From: an uncultured Prevotellaceae bacterium | GTDB taxonomy: Bacteria; Bacteroidota; Bacteroidia; Bacteroidales; Bacteroidaceae | DNA length: 64,000 nt | NCBI GenBank assembly: GCA_902785695.1 | Contig: CACZZQ010000007.1 | Coordinates: 1-64,000 of the forward strand | Direction: 5' to 3' | Shown: positions 46,224-55,463 of the stretch, one piece after another | Layout: each line of letters starts with the position of its first letter | Numbering within the stretch: the first letter of the stretch is position 1 | Program-made: the position numbers and the translations under genes | The notes under the pieces: model-generated | Told to the model about the DNA's origin: nothing | What the model saw: only the letters and a program-made list of their open reading frames with translations | The model's database searches: none

Positions 46224-47549
46224 ATGACATTTACAGTACTAATTATCACGCTTTTCGTAGTGGGCTATCTATGCATCGCCCTTGAGAGCGTGTTTGAGAT
46301 TAACAAGGCGGCTATCGCATTGCTGATGTGTGTGGGTTGCTGGACGTTGCTGATGGTTGGCGTACAGGGATTCTTCCCAGAGATTGCAGACGGAGTGGGT
46401 TATATCTCAGGGCGCATCCAGCATCATCTGGGTGATGCCGGCGAGACGCTGTTCTTCCTGATGGGTGCAATGACCATTGTGGAAATCGTTGACTCTAACG
46501 GCGGTTTTAACTTCGTACGCGATGCTATCAAGACGCGTTCGAAGCGTAAACTGATGTGGCGAGTTGCCTTTATGACATTCTTCCTGTCGGCTATCCTAGA
46601 TAACCTGACAACGTCAATTGTGATGATTATGGTGTTGCGCAAACTGGTGCAGAGTCGTGAGGAACGTCTGATTTACGCAGGACTGATTATCATCTCGGCC
46701 AACTCAGGTGGGGCCTTCTCACCCATTGGTGACGTGACTACTATCATGCTTTGGATCAAAGGCGTGATAACCACTCAGGGTGTACTGACTGAAATTTTTA
46801 TCCCTTCTCTGGTTTCGATGGTGATTCCTGCGGCTATCCTCAGCCTGTCGCTGAAAGGTAAGTTCGATAAGGAGCAGAATCTGAAGACTACAGAGGTGAC
46901 GGCGTTTACCAAGACCCAGCGCGATGTAATATTCTGGCTGGGTGTAGGCGGCCTGGTCTTTGTGCCAATCTTCAAAACACTGACTCATCTGCCGCCGTTT
47001 ATGGGGATTCTGCTGGTGCTGGGCGTACTATGGACAGTAACGGAGATTTTTCATCGTATGCAGAATAGGTCTGAAGACGATACGATGGCAAAGCGTGTGT
47101 CAGACTTGTTGTCGAAAATCGACCTTTCAACCATCATGTTCTTTTTGGGTATCCTGATGGCAGTAGCCGTACTGCAGGAAATTGGGGTGCTGACTTCGAT
47201 GGGTGAAGGATTGAATGAAGCTTTTGCTGGCAACTATTATCTTATCAATGGTATCATTGGCGTACTGTCGTCTATCGTAGATAATGTACCCCTTGTAGCA
47301 GGTTGTATGGGTATGTATCCTGTGGCAGAGGCTGGCGATATGGCTGTTGATGGTATCTTCTGGCAGTTACTGGCCTACTGTGCTGGTGTTGGTGGTTCGA
47401 TGCTGATTATCGGTAGTGCTGCTGGCGTTGTGGTGATGGGTTTGGAGAAAATAACTTTCGGTTGGTATCTGAAACGCATCTCGTGGATAGCCTTCGTAGG
47501 TTATCTGGCTGGTATCGGATGCTACTGGGTAGAGAAACTCATTTACTAA
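46224..47549 (+). CDS. nhaD: NhaD-type Na+/H+ antiporter
   Basis: A 441-residue membrane protein of the ion-transporter superfamily with about twelve helices. Family blocks include FLMGAMTIVEIVDSNGGF, LSAILDNLTTSIVMIMVLRK, NSGGAFSPIGDVTTIMLW and VDNVPLVAG. It would extrude sodium in exchange for protons. Single-gene unit bounded by its own promoter and a strong terminator, between the rhamnose operon and an AraC regulator. Confidence 0.9.
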   Translation: MTFTVLIITLFVVGYLCIALESVFEINKAAIALLMCVGCWTLLMVGVQGFFPEIADGVGYISGRIQHHLGDAGETLFFLMGAMTIVEIVDSNGGFNFVRDAIKTRSKRKLMWRVAFMTFFLSAILDNLTTSIVMIMVLRKLVQSREERLIYAGLIIISANSGGAFSPIGDVTTIMLWIKGVITTQGVLTEIFIPSLVSMVIPAAILSLSLKGKFDKEQNLKTTEVTAFTKTQRDVIFWLGVGGLVFVPIFKTLTHLPPFMGILLVLGVLWTVTEIFHRMQNRSEDDTMAKRVSDLLSKIDLSTIMFFLGILMAVAVLQEIGVLTSMGEGLNEAFAGNYYLINGIIGVLSSIVDNVPLVAGCMGMYPVAEAGDMAVDGIFWQLLAYCAGVGGSMLIIGSAAGVVVMGLEKITFGWYLKRISWIAFVGYLAGIGCYWVEKLIY

Positions 47550-47555
47550 ATATAT

Positions 47556-47589
47556 GCAATGGCGAGGGTTCTTCCTCGCCATTGCTTTT
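47556..47589. terminator. Terminator between nhaD and the AraC-type regulator
   Basis: GCAATGGCGAGG (47556-47567) pairs perfectly with CCTCGCCATTGC (47574-47585) around a 6-nt loop and is followed by TTTT. It can serve both convergent genes. Confidence 0.85.
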
Positions 47590-48460
47590 ATTGATTTCGA
47601 TATTCACTGGGTTTGCGCCCCGTTTTGAGTTTGAACTTCGCAGAGAAATAGTCTGGCGACTCGAAATTGAGTTGGTAGGCTATTTCTTTTATACTCATGT
47701 CTGTCGTAGATAGTAACTCCTTGGCTCGTTGTAAACGTAAGTCCTGTTGATAAGTGGCAGGCGAAAGGCCTGTATGCTCTTTGAACAGTTTGCGGAAGTT
47801 GCTGTAGCTGACACCTAACTCTTCTGCTACTTCCTGAATGGTGAGCGGACTCTCAAGCGATTCACGGATGCGCAGACGGGCTTTGTTAATCATGTCTACA
47901 TGCGTCTGGTTACGGCTCTTCAGTTCTATGTTACGCTCCAGAGAGTACATCATGCCAATGAGGTGGTTCACAATGCCTGCCATGAGTTGCTGTGAGTAGG
48001 CTGCCTCTTCCAATGCAGTGCTGTAGGCCTGTTTATATAGGCTTACCACTGCGTCGGAGAATCCCACGTGATAGATGGGTTTCGTGGGTGAGAGAAAGCT
48101 AGCACGTACTCGTGCATCCATATTGTCTCCCTTAAAGCCTATCCAGTATTTCTTCCATCCTTTTGGTCCTGTGGGGTGGTAGCTGTGCCATTCGCCTGGG
48201 AAGAGCAGGAAGAAGTCGCCTTCTTTCAGATGAGCTTCTGGAACCGTGCGACTGTGGAAGATACCTTCACCTTCTATGATATATAGTAGTTGGTACTCTG
48301 GCAGTATACGTCCTTTCTCCAAGTCAAAGTAATAGCCATCGGCATGACCACGGGTAGGATAGGGGTCTCTACGACCGATTTCTTCGTAGCCGATAGTTGT
48401 AACGGTGAGTCCCCATAGGGCATCACGTTCGCTGGCCAGCATATATTTGCTAATCTGCAT
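47588..48460 (-). CDS. AraC-family regulator with cupin sensor domain
   Basis: A 290-residue regulator: an N-terminal cupin-like ligand domain (YQLLYIIEGEGIFHSRTV, FFLLFPGEWHSYHPT) and a C-terminal AraC double helix-turn-helix (LTIQEVAEELGVSYSNFRKLF, MSIKEIAYQLNFESPDYFSAKF). It resembles RhaR/RhaS-like and XylS-like sugar regulators. Its closest sugar operon is rhaBA-transporter, 1.5 kb away across nhaD. It is also 13 bp downstream of a sensor kinase on the same strand, so it might serve that system instead. Confidence 0.85.
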   Translation of the reverse strand: MQISKYMLASERDALWGLTVTTIGYEEIGRRDPYPTRGHADGYYFDLEKGRILPEYQLLYIIEGEGIFHSRTVPEAHLKEGDFFLLFPGEWHSYHPTGPKGWKKYWIGFKGDNMDARVRASFLSPTKPIYHVGFSDAVVSLYKQAYSTALEEAAYSQQLMAGIVNHLIGMMYSLERNIELKSRNQTHVDMINKARLRIRESLESPLTIQEVAEELGVSYSNFRKLFKEHTGLSPATYQQDLRLQRAKELLSTTDMSIKEIAYQLNFESPDYFSAKFKLKTGRKPSEYRNQ

Positions 48461-48473
48461 AACTTAAAGATTT

Positions 48474-51215
48474 TTATGTTGTTGGTTTTGTCTGTTTGCA
48501 AGGAATCCAGAGCCAGAAGGTAGAACCTTTTCCTTCGCCTTCGCTGAATACGCCTATCTTTCCGCCGCAGCGTTCGGCGATGTTCTTACAGATACTTAGG
48601 CCAAGGCCTGTACCCTGTACGAAGTCGTTCAGTTTCACAAAGCGTTCAAAGACGCTTGCTTGCTTATCCTTGGGAATGCCTGCTCCTGTGTCTTCGCAAT
48701 AGATATAGAGCCCGCCATCCTGTTCTCGATAGCCCACTTTGATATGTCCCTGATGGGTATACTTCACGGCATTGGTGACAAAGTTGGTTATGACCTGTTG
48801 CACTCGTCCTTTGTCGAGTTCTGTGGGATAGGTTTCGTAGGGGTTATCTTTAATGAACTGTACACCAGGTTCCTGCACACGTTGCTCCAAGGTCTGACAG
48901 ATATCATCGAAGACCTGTGAAAAATCGAGAGCAGTGGATGTTATAGTGAGTGATTGGTTTGTGTCTGATGCTTCAAGAATATCGTTAATAAGTCGCAGCA
49001 GCATATCGCAATTGTTGCGTATGATGCGTATGAATTCTTTTCGGTCAGCAGGATCGTCGATGACCTGTAATAAATCACTGAATCCTACGATGGCATTCAG
49101 TGGGGTGCGTATCTCGTGGGTCATATTTGCCAAGAAGGCACTCTTCATCATGCCAGACACTTCGGCTCTGGTGCGTTCTTTCTTCAACCGTTCCTGCGCG
49201 TCCATCAAGTCATCGATATTTCTCAACACACCGAAGAATCCATTGGGATGTCCCTCTTCGTCGTAGGTAGGCATACCGCTGATGGCGTGCCATTGTGGAC
49301 GTTTTTCAATATGTGTATATCTGAAGTGGTGAACCAAATAGAAGGGCTCCAGTTTGTCTTTCAGCCTATGTATAGAGATAGCCGCAATCTCACGCTCATC
49401 TTCATAAAGCGAGTTGAGATAATCATCGAACGATTCTGTGAACTCTGCTTTTGTCAGTGAGCGTGTGAACGCTATCTGCTGCGTCTCGAAATCCATATTC
49501 CACACGTAGAGATTGCTCTTTTCCAACATATAGCGTAGTTCCTCTTCATAGCGATTTATTTCATCATAGATCTGTTTCAGTTCTTTCTGTTGCCTGCGCT
49601 GTTCCAGCTCGGTGTCTCGTTCAGCTGTAACATCACGAGATGTAACAATGTAATAGAGTAGATTGTCTTGATCATCGAAAGTAGGACGTATGCGGAAGTC
49701 TATGTATTTGTCGATGTTTATCTCTGGATAGTACATATGTTGGCAAACATGGAACGAATGTTTGCTAAAGCGATTGAAATCATTCTTAAGAACAGGCACG
49801 TCAAACATACTTGTTTTGCGGAAAAATGCCTCACGTTCTTTATCAAACTCACATAGCTTGCGCATACTATCGTTCAAGTCTATTAACATTCCATCTGTAT
49901 CATAGAACGACATTGCGATAATGTTGGTATGGAATATTTTCATATACCTACTGCCCAGTTCGTTGTTGGCTTGTTCCTCCTCAACTTCTTGTGTGATGTC
50001 TTTCACGGTGTTGACGATATGAGCCAGTCTACCGTTTTCCATCTCCGCAATGGAGTTACCAGTCAGATATCGGTTTTTCCATCTGTATGACAAGTTGTAG
50101 GGTTTGTCTGGTGTTTGCAGCAAATGTCCGTATATGGCTCGTACATTCGCCAAGTCATTTGTGTGAAGCTCCGAGAAGAACTCCTCGGCTTCCATTCCGT
50201 CGACAGGAAGTAGGTTGCCGTAGACATTCTTCATGTGTCCCGTGGCAATGTCGTGTTCGAAAATATAGAAATCGCCCATGCTTAATGCCTGTGCCATCAT
50301 ATTGCCAACGTCCTGTGTTCGAGCTACGGCACGTTTCACTCGGCGTCGCAAAAGCTGTCCGAGTGTCAGCAGCCACAGAGCCATAAGCAGTGTTGCGGTG
50401 ATGATATAGAAGGCATACAACGGCGTGTCGTTATGTATGCGCTCTGGTGCGAACCATTTGTCGCTAATTACCTCTAGTTCTCCTGCCTGTCTCATACGAG
50501 CATATTCGTCATCAATGGCATTTATGACTTTCGAGTCATAGCCCACGATGTGCAGCTCGCCTATGGGAATGTCGATATCCTCGGTCTCAATGTCATCAAG
50601 TGCCATTTCATGAATCTTCAACTCCAGTGGAACAGCCCCCCATAGGAAGTACTTGATTTCATTGCGGGTCAGGGCCACCAGTGCCTCACGTGGTGTTTCA
50701 AACTTCATGTAATACGGTCTGAATGGCTGCTTCTGCAGGTAGCTGTTTACATAGTCGTTTTCTTTCATCACGATAGTATCGGAGTATGACAGGTCACGTA
50801 TGCTCCTTAGTGGGAGTGTACCTTTTTTATAGGCTACCTTTACCCTGTACACATTGATGAAATCTGTTGTCTGCACATAAGGAGTCATATCGAACTCTTC
50901 ACCTATGGCATGTATCAGGTCGGCCTGTCCTGCTTTAAATATCTCTATTGCCTGGTGCCATTCTCGCATCTCATAGCGGTGGGGGATATTTAGACGGTCC
51001 AATATGATGTCGAGTACTTCAATGTTGTATCCTGCGGGGTTGCCACTGTTATCGGTAAATTCAAACGGTGGAAAGTCCCAGTCGCAGATGATGACAAGCG
51101 GGTCGGTCTCAGTGTACGATCGTGCCTGCTTGCTGTTGGCAGCAGTCAGCGTTACGGCCATTGTAATGAGAACCGTGAGTATGATTGTAATACGTTGTCT
51201 TGTCATATTATGCAT
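48474..51215 (-). CDS. Sensor histidine kinase with periplasmic solute-binding domain
   Basis: A 913-residue membrane kinase. Signal-like N-terminus, a periplasmic SBP family 3 domain (residues about 35-260, with FEFTDNSGNPAGYNIEVLDIIL) and a membrane helix (about 267-290). A PAS-like region follows (about 300-670, with the sensor-box segment LLYYIVTSRDVTAERDTE). HisKA has NMTHEIRTPLNAI with phospho-acceptor His700, and HATPase has CEDTGAGIP and GTGLGLSICKNI. All kinase boxes are intact. No receiver domain and no response regulator next door. It overlaps the upstream paralogue by 8 bp. Confidence 0.88.
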   Translation of the reverse strand: MHNMTRQRITIILTVLITMAVTLTAANSKQARSYTETDPLVIICDWDFPPFEFTDNSGNPAGYNIEVLDIILDRLNIPHRYEMREWHQAIEIFKAGQADLIHAIGEEFDMTPYVQTTDFINVYRVKVAYKKGTLPLRSIRDLSYSDTIVMKENDYVNSYLQKQPFRPYYMKFETPREALVALTRNEIKYFLWGAVPLELKIHEMALDDIETEDIDIPIGELHIVGYDSKVINAIDDEYARMRQAGELEVISDKWFAPERIHNDTPLYAFYIITATLLMALWLLTLGQLLRRRVKRAVARTQDVGNMMAQALSMGDFYIFEHDIATGHMKNVYGNLLPVDGMEAEEFFSELHTNDLANVRAIYGHLLQTPDKPYNLSYRWKNRYLTGNSIAEMENGRLAHIVNTVKDITQEVEEEQANNELGSRYMKIFHTNIIAMSFYDTDGMLIDLNDSMRKLCEFDKEREAFFRKTSMFDVPVLKNDFNRFSKHSFHVCQHMYYPEINIDKYIDFRIRPTFDDQDNLLYYIVTSRDVTAERDTELEQRRQQKELKQIYDEINRYEEELRYMLEKSNLYVWNMDFETQQIAFTRSLTKAEFTESFDDYLNSLYEDEREIAAISIHRLKDKLEPFYLVHHFRYTHIEKRPQWHAISGMPTYDEEGHPNGFFGVLRNIDDLMDAQERLKKERTRAEVSGMMKSAFLANMTHEIRTPLNAIVGFSDLLQVIDDPADRKEFIRIIRNNCDMLLRLINDILEASDTNQSLTITSTALDFSQVFDDICQTLEQRVQEPGVQFIKDNPYETYPTELDKGRVQQVITNFVTNAVKYTHQGHIKVGYREQDGGLYIYCEDTGAGIPKDKQASVFERFVKLNDFVQGTGLGLSICKNIAERCGGKIGVFSEGEGKGSTFWLWIPCKQTKPTT

Positions 51216-54015
51216 TGCTTATGCGTTCTATTTCTATGGCTTTGCATGGGATGGTAAACCACACGGTGGTACCCTTGCCTTCTGTCGATTTGATGTTGAT
51301 GGTGCCATTCATGAGCCTGACGAGTTCATGACAGATGCTCAGTCCCAATCCTGTACCATTATTAGCTCCTGTAGAGAATCGTTCGAAGATATGCCCCAGT
51401 AGTTGTTCGTCTATACCGCTACCTGTGTCTTCTACAGATACGATGAGATGGTCGCCTGTGTACTCGTAGCTTGTGCATACGGTGCCTCCTTTGGTAAACT
51501 GTACAGCATTAGCAATAAGCTGTTCAATGATGTGTCCCACATTCTGGCTGTCTATTTCGAGCACCATACGCTGGTAGTGGTTTTGCACCAGTAGCCGTGT
51601 GTTGCTATTTTGTATGTCTCGGAAGCTGTCCCAATAGGTAATGCACATACTTTCAAATATCATTGCAAAATCAGTAGGGGCTGGCTTTATTTCAATCATA
51701 CGTGCATCAATGCGTGACAGGAACAGAATGTTATTAATTAATTTGAGCAGCGAATCTGAATTGTTCCTAATCTCACTGATAAAAATGGGCTCGTCCTTTA
51801 TTTCGTGAGGCAGTTGGAAGAACTCTGCGAACCCCACTATAGAGTTCAGTGGAGTACGAATTTCGTAGTTCATGTTGTGGAGGAAAGCGTTCTTGATGGT
51901 CTCTACCTCCCGGGCTTTGGCTGTCTCTATCTCCAACTGTTCCTCAGTAGTCTTCAATTCGCTCACGTCGCGACAGATGCCAAAATACTCCCTGACTTTG
52001 CCCGTCTCGTCAGTCATGGGTACCATGCTCAGTTGTATAAAGAGATTGCGTCCTTGCAGTTGCCTTAGTCTAGTTTTCAATGTCGCTTCGATGGGACTCT
52101 TTGTGTGTCGGTCCATATCGTTCAGAATGCGCAATGCCGTCTTCATACTATCTTGATGTATGAAATGTAAAGCACGGGTCTGCGTCAGTTTGCTCTGTAC
52201 CTTATTAATTCCGCTGTAGATGATTAGAATGTGGTTTTCAGGATGATATCCGGCAAAGCGCATACCTCCGACCTTCAGCGTGTAGTTGATGTTCTCTATA
52301 TAGCGTCGCTCAGCTCTGTTGGCTTCATTCTGGCGCATCAACGCATCCTTTCGAAGGTGATAGTTGTGTACGATTTCTGTCACCTTGCGCCCTGTTCCGT
52401 AATATCCCAGTGGCTGTCCCTCGTTATCGGTCATTGGCTCCAACTTCAGTTCATACCACACGATGCCCAAATTGGGGACATTGCGATTAATGCTGGCATA
52501 AAACGCCTCCTGCCTTGATGCTTGGAATTCATCGGGGCTCAATTGGTAGAGGTTGTTTATGGTGATTTGGTTGCCTATAGCGTTTCTATTGTCTATACCA
52601 AAAGTTTGGCAGGCATTATCGTTAAGGTCGGTCAGATAGCCTTCCTTGTTGAAATAGGTCATGTCCACCATGATAGAGTCGAAAATGGCATGATAGCGTC
52701 GCAGCGTATCTTTCACTCGTTGCTGTCGCTGCCTATCCATACTAATGTCGTTGCGTGTACCTATGATTACCGTAGGTTTGCCAAAACGGTTACGATGAAA
52801 CACTGATAATTGAATGGCATAGTCACACATCTTTTTGCTATTAACATCAGAGGGAACCCTAAGAGTTAATTCTATGTTCTCTGCCTTTTGATCTGTTAAA
52901 ATGGTGAGAGCCTGCATAATCTTTTCCAGCTCACTTGAATTGTAGTTGCCAAAAAATTGCAGGAGGGTGTATTCATGTCTGTTTTCACCATTGGCCTCGT
53001 ACCAAGTTACAGTCTGGTGCTTGATATTATATGTCCAAATACGCACTCCGCTGGCTTTCAGCGTCATAGCCAGTCGTGAATTCTGTTTTCTGATTTTCCT
53101 AGTCACCAATCGTTCACGCATTCTGTAGAACAGATAGTAGCCTATCGTGATTACAAAGACCACCACCAGCGTATTGGCAATAATCCACACCCAGGATGGA
53201 ATGCCTGTCTCTACGCGCTCAGGATAGAACCATTTGTTTTGCAAGGGTCTGATCATGCCTCTCGACTGCAACAGCGCGTAAGTGCTGTCGAGCAGGGCAA
53301 GCAGTTGGGGGTTGTTCGACATGAACCGATACTCACCGTGGGGCATGTCAGTAGGCGCAAGTACCAGGTTTTCAGCATGGTATTGTCTTATTAGCCATTT
53401 CAGCGACATGGTGTTCCATAGTATGGGTGCTGTTTTATCGGCTTTTGCTTTCAGTATGGCTGACTTCATGTCATTAATAGGTATGGCGTTCTGTTCCCAT
53501 CCCTGCTGTTCCATGAGATGGTGGCTGAAGCTACCAGCATGTACCACAACGCGGTAGTTGGCCAAATCGCCCGTTTGCTTAATGTTTTGCGGCTCGCCCT
53601 TCTGATATACCACACTATGTGTAAACAGGTCTATCACAGTACGTCCGTATAGTGCATAGTCATCATGGAAGAAGGCTTTCATGCCCAGCATCACGTCTGA
53701 GATGCCTTCACGCAAGTCTTCAAGTGCATCTTGTGTGTCTTTCAATTTAATGATATATGGAATTTTCAGTTCTTCTAAAATCAGCTTCAACAACTCTACA
53801 TTGTATCCCGTAGGCTCGCCATTATCCAGATAGACATAGGGCCACAAATCCCACGCATCCTCGTATACCAATGGATGCTCATCTGTAAAATGCAGACTGT
53901 CCAGGTCGTAGGTCTGTGCTCGTCCTTCTGTTAACGTCAACACGCACAAGGCAACTATCGTCAATAGTACTTGCCTCAGCGTGAAGCCTTGTATCATTGG
54001 AGCTGATTGTCTCAT
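51208..54015 (-). CDS. Paralogous SBP-PAS histidine kinase lacking the phospho-acceptor His
   Basis: A 935-residue paralogue of the downstream kinase with the same layout: signal peptide, SBP family 3 domain (WPYVYLDNGEPTGYNVELLKL), membrane helix near 290, PAS regions, HisKA and HATPase. The H-box reads NMNYEIRTPLNSI: Tyr (codon TAC at 51865-51867, residue about 717) stands where His is required. The ATP-binding boxes are intact (VEDTGSGI, GTGLGLSICHEL). It could therefore bind ATP and trans-phosphorylate or regulate the neighbouring kinase but not accept phosphate itself. Start 54015 is chosen because a promoter lies at 54036-54067. Confidence 0.85.
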   Translation of the reverse strand: MRQSAPMIQGFTLRQVLLTIVALCVLTLTEGRAQTYDLDSLHFTDEHPLVYEDAWDLWPYVYLDNGEPTGYNVELLKLILEELKIPYIIKLKDTQDALEDLREGISDVMLGMKAFFHDDYALYGRTVIDLFTHSVVYQKGEPQNIKQTGDLANYRVVVHAGSFSHHLMEQQGWEQNAIPINDMKSAILKAKADKTAPILWNTMSLKWLIRQYHAENLVLAPTDMPHGEYRFMSNNPQLLALLDSTYALLQSRGMIRPLQNKWFYPERVETGIPSWVWIIANTLVVVFVITIGYYLFYRMRERLVTRKIRKQNSRLAMTLKASGVRIWTYNIKHQTVTWYEANGENRHEYTLLQFFGNYNSSELEKIMQALTILTDQKAENIELTLRVPSDVNSKKMCDYAIQLSVFHRNRFGKPTVIIGTRNDISMDRQRQQRVKDTLRRYHAIFDSIMVDMTYFNKEGYLTDLNDNACQTFGIDNRNAIGNQITINNLYQLSPDEFQASRQEAFYASINRNVPNLGIVWYELKLEPMTDNEGQPLGYYGTGRKVTEIVHNYHLRKDALMRQNEANRAERRYIENINYTLKVGGMRFAGYHPENHILIIYSGINKVQSKLTQTRALHFIHQDSMKTALRILNDMDRHTKSPIEATLKTRLRQLQGRNLFIQLSMVPMTDETGKVREYFGICRDVSELKTTEEQLEIETAKAREVETIKNAFLHNMNYEIRTPLNSIVGFAEFFQLPHEIKDEPIFISEIRNNSDSLLKLINNILFLSRIDARMIEIKPAPTDFAMIFESMCITYWDSFRDIQNSNTRLLVQNHYQRMVLEIDSQNVGHIIEQLIANAVQFTKGGTVCTSYEYTGDHLIVSVEDTGSGIDEQLLGHIFERFSTGANNGTGLGLSICHELVRLMNGTINIKSTEGKGTTVWFTIPCKAIEIERISNA

Positions 54016-54035
54016 CTTAGGCTTTTTTGATTGTG

Positions 54036-54067
54036 CAAATTTAAAAAAAAAATGTGAAATAGCCAAA
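54036..54067 (-). promoter_or_regulatory. Promoter of the tandem kinase operon
   Basis: Minus strand TTTG (54064-54067), 20-bp spacer, TAAATTTG (54036-54043). It lies inside the longer open frame and so fixes the start of the kinase at 54015. Confidence 0.75.
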
Positions 54068-54072
54068 TGATA

Positions 54073-54103
54073 CTTGCTTTTTCCTGATTATTTCTTACCT
54101 TTG
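54073..54103 (+). promoter_or_regulatory. metY promoter
   Basis: CTTG (54073-54076), 19-bp spacer, TACCTTTG (54096-54103), 29 bp before the start codon. Divergent from the kinase promoter; the two are separated by only a few bases. Confidence 0.7.
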
Positions 54104-54132
54104 CACACAAAAAACTTAAAAAACGAAACGAA

Positions 54133-55416
54133 ATGACACAGAAAATGAAGCCCGCCACCCTTTGTGTGCAGGCTGGTTGGGAACCTAAAAATGGAGAATC
54201 GCGCGTGCTGCCCATCTATCAGAGCACAACTTTCAAGTACGACAACACCGAAGAGATGGCCGACCTTTTCGACTTGAAGAAAGAGGGCTATTTCTATACC
54301 CGATTGCAGAACCCCACAAACGACGCTGTAGCCAAGAAGATTGCAGCCCTCGAGGGTGGAATAGGGGCTATGCTTACCTCCAGTGGTCAGGCAGCTAATT
54401 TCTATGCCATCTTCAATATATGTGAGGCAGGCGACCATTTCGTTACTTCGAATGAAATCTATGGCGGTACCTATAATCTCTTTGGTGTCACACTGAAGAA
54501 ACTGGGTATCGAGTGCACCTTCGTTAATCCTGAGGCTTCAGAAGAGGAAATCTCTGCTGCTTTCCATCCTAATACGAAGGCCTTGTTTGGTGAGACCATC
54601 TCAAACCCAGGCTGTAAGGTGCTCGACATTGAGAAGTTTGCCCGTATTGCCCACAGTCATGGGGTGCCCCTCATCATAGATAACACCTTCCCCACACCTA
54701 TCAACTGTCGTCCTTTTGAGTGGGGAGCTGATATCGTGACCCATTCCACTACAAAATATATGGATGGACACGCCACTCAGGTGGGTGGATGTATCGTGGA
54801 TAGTGGTAACTTCGACTGGGATGCTCATGCAGAAAAATTTCCCGGTCTGTGCACCCCCGATGAGTCTTATCACGGACTCACCTACACCAAGAAATTCGGT
54901 AAGATGGCGTATATGGCTAAGCTCACGGCTCAGCTGATGCGCGACTTGGGTAGCATCCCATCACCTCATAACGCCTTCCTTCTTAACCTCGGACTGGAGA
55001 CACTCCACCTGCGCATGAAGCAGCATTGCACTAACGCTCAGAAGATTGCTGAGTTCCTGAAGAATGATAATCGCGTGGCTTGGGTGCACTATAGTGGACT
55101 GGAGGGCGATGAGTGTCACGTTCTGGCTCAGAAATACCTGCCTAACGGCTCTTGTGGCGTTATCGCTTTCGGACTGAAAGGCACCCGTGAGACAGCCGTG
55201 AAGTTCATGGACTCTCTGAAGCTCATCTGCATTGTAACCCACGTGGCTGATGCTCGCACCTGTGTGCTCCATCCCGCCAGTCATACACATCGCCAGCTCT
55301 CCGACGAGCAGTTGCGCGAGGCAGGTGTAGCACCAGACTTGATACGTCTGTCAGTAGGCATTGAAGATGTCGATGATCTTTTGACAGACATACAACAGGC
55401 ACTTAATCAGATTTAA
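54133..55416 (+). CDS. metY: O-acetylhomoserine sulfhydrylase
   Basis: A 427-residue PLP enzyme that makes homocysteine from O-acetylhomoserine and sulfide in methionine synthesis. The opening LCVQAGWEPKNGESRVLPIYQSTTF is family-typical. YTRLQNPTND, GETISNPG, LIIDNTFPTP and the PLP lysine in THSTTKYMDGH follow. It is in the MetY size class (about 420-430 residues) and longer than cystathionine gamma-synthase (about 385). Ends with a clear terminator. Confidence 0.92.
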   Translation: MTQKMKPATLCVQAGWEPKNGESRVLPIYQSTTFKYDNTEEMADLFDLKKEGYFYTRLQNPTNDAVAKKIAALEGGIGAMLTSSGQAANFYAIFNICEAGDHFVTSNEIYGGTYNLFGVTLKKLGIECTFVNPEASEEEISAAFHPNTKALFGETISNPGCKVLDIEKFARIAHSHGVPLIIDNTFPTPINCRPFEWGADIVTHSTTKYMDGHATQVGGCIVDSGNFDWDAHAEKFPGLCTPDESYHGLTYTKKFGKMAYMAKLTAQLMRDLGSIPSPHNAFLLNLGLETLHLRMKQHCTNAQKIAEFLKNDNRVAWVHYSGLEGDECHVLAQKYLPNGSCGVIAFGLKGTRETAVKFMDSLKLICIVTHVADARTCVLHPASHTHRQLSDEQLREAGVAPDLIRLSVGIEDVDDLLTDIQQALNQI

Positions 55417-55420
55417 CATA

Positions 55421-55446
55421 AAAAGCCAACCATTGGTTGGCTTTTT
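55421..55446 (+). terminator. metY terminator
   Basis: AAAAGCCAACC (55421-55431) and GGTTGGCTTTT (55435-55445) form a hairpin with a 3-nt loop followed by T. Classic intrinsic terminator, usable from both sides. Confidence 0.85.
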
Positions 55447-55463
55447 ATATTACTCTATTAATA

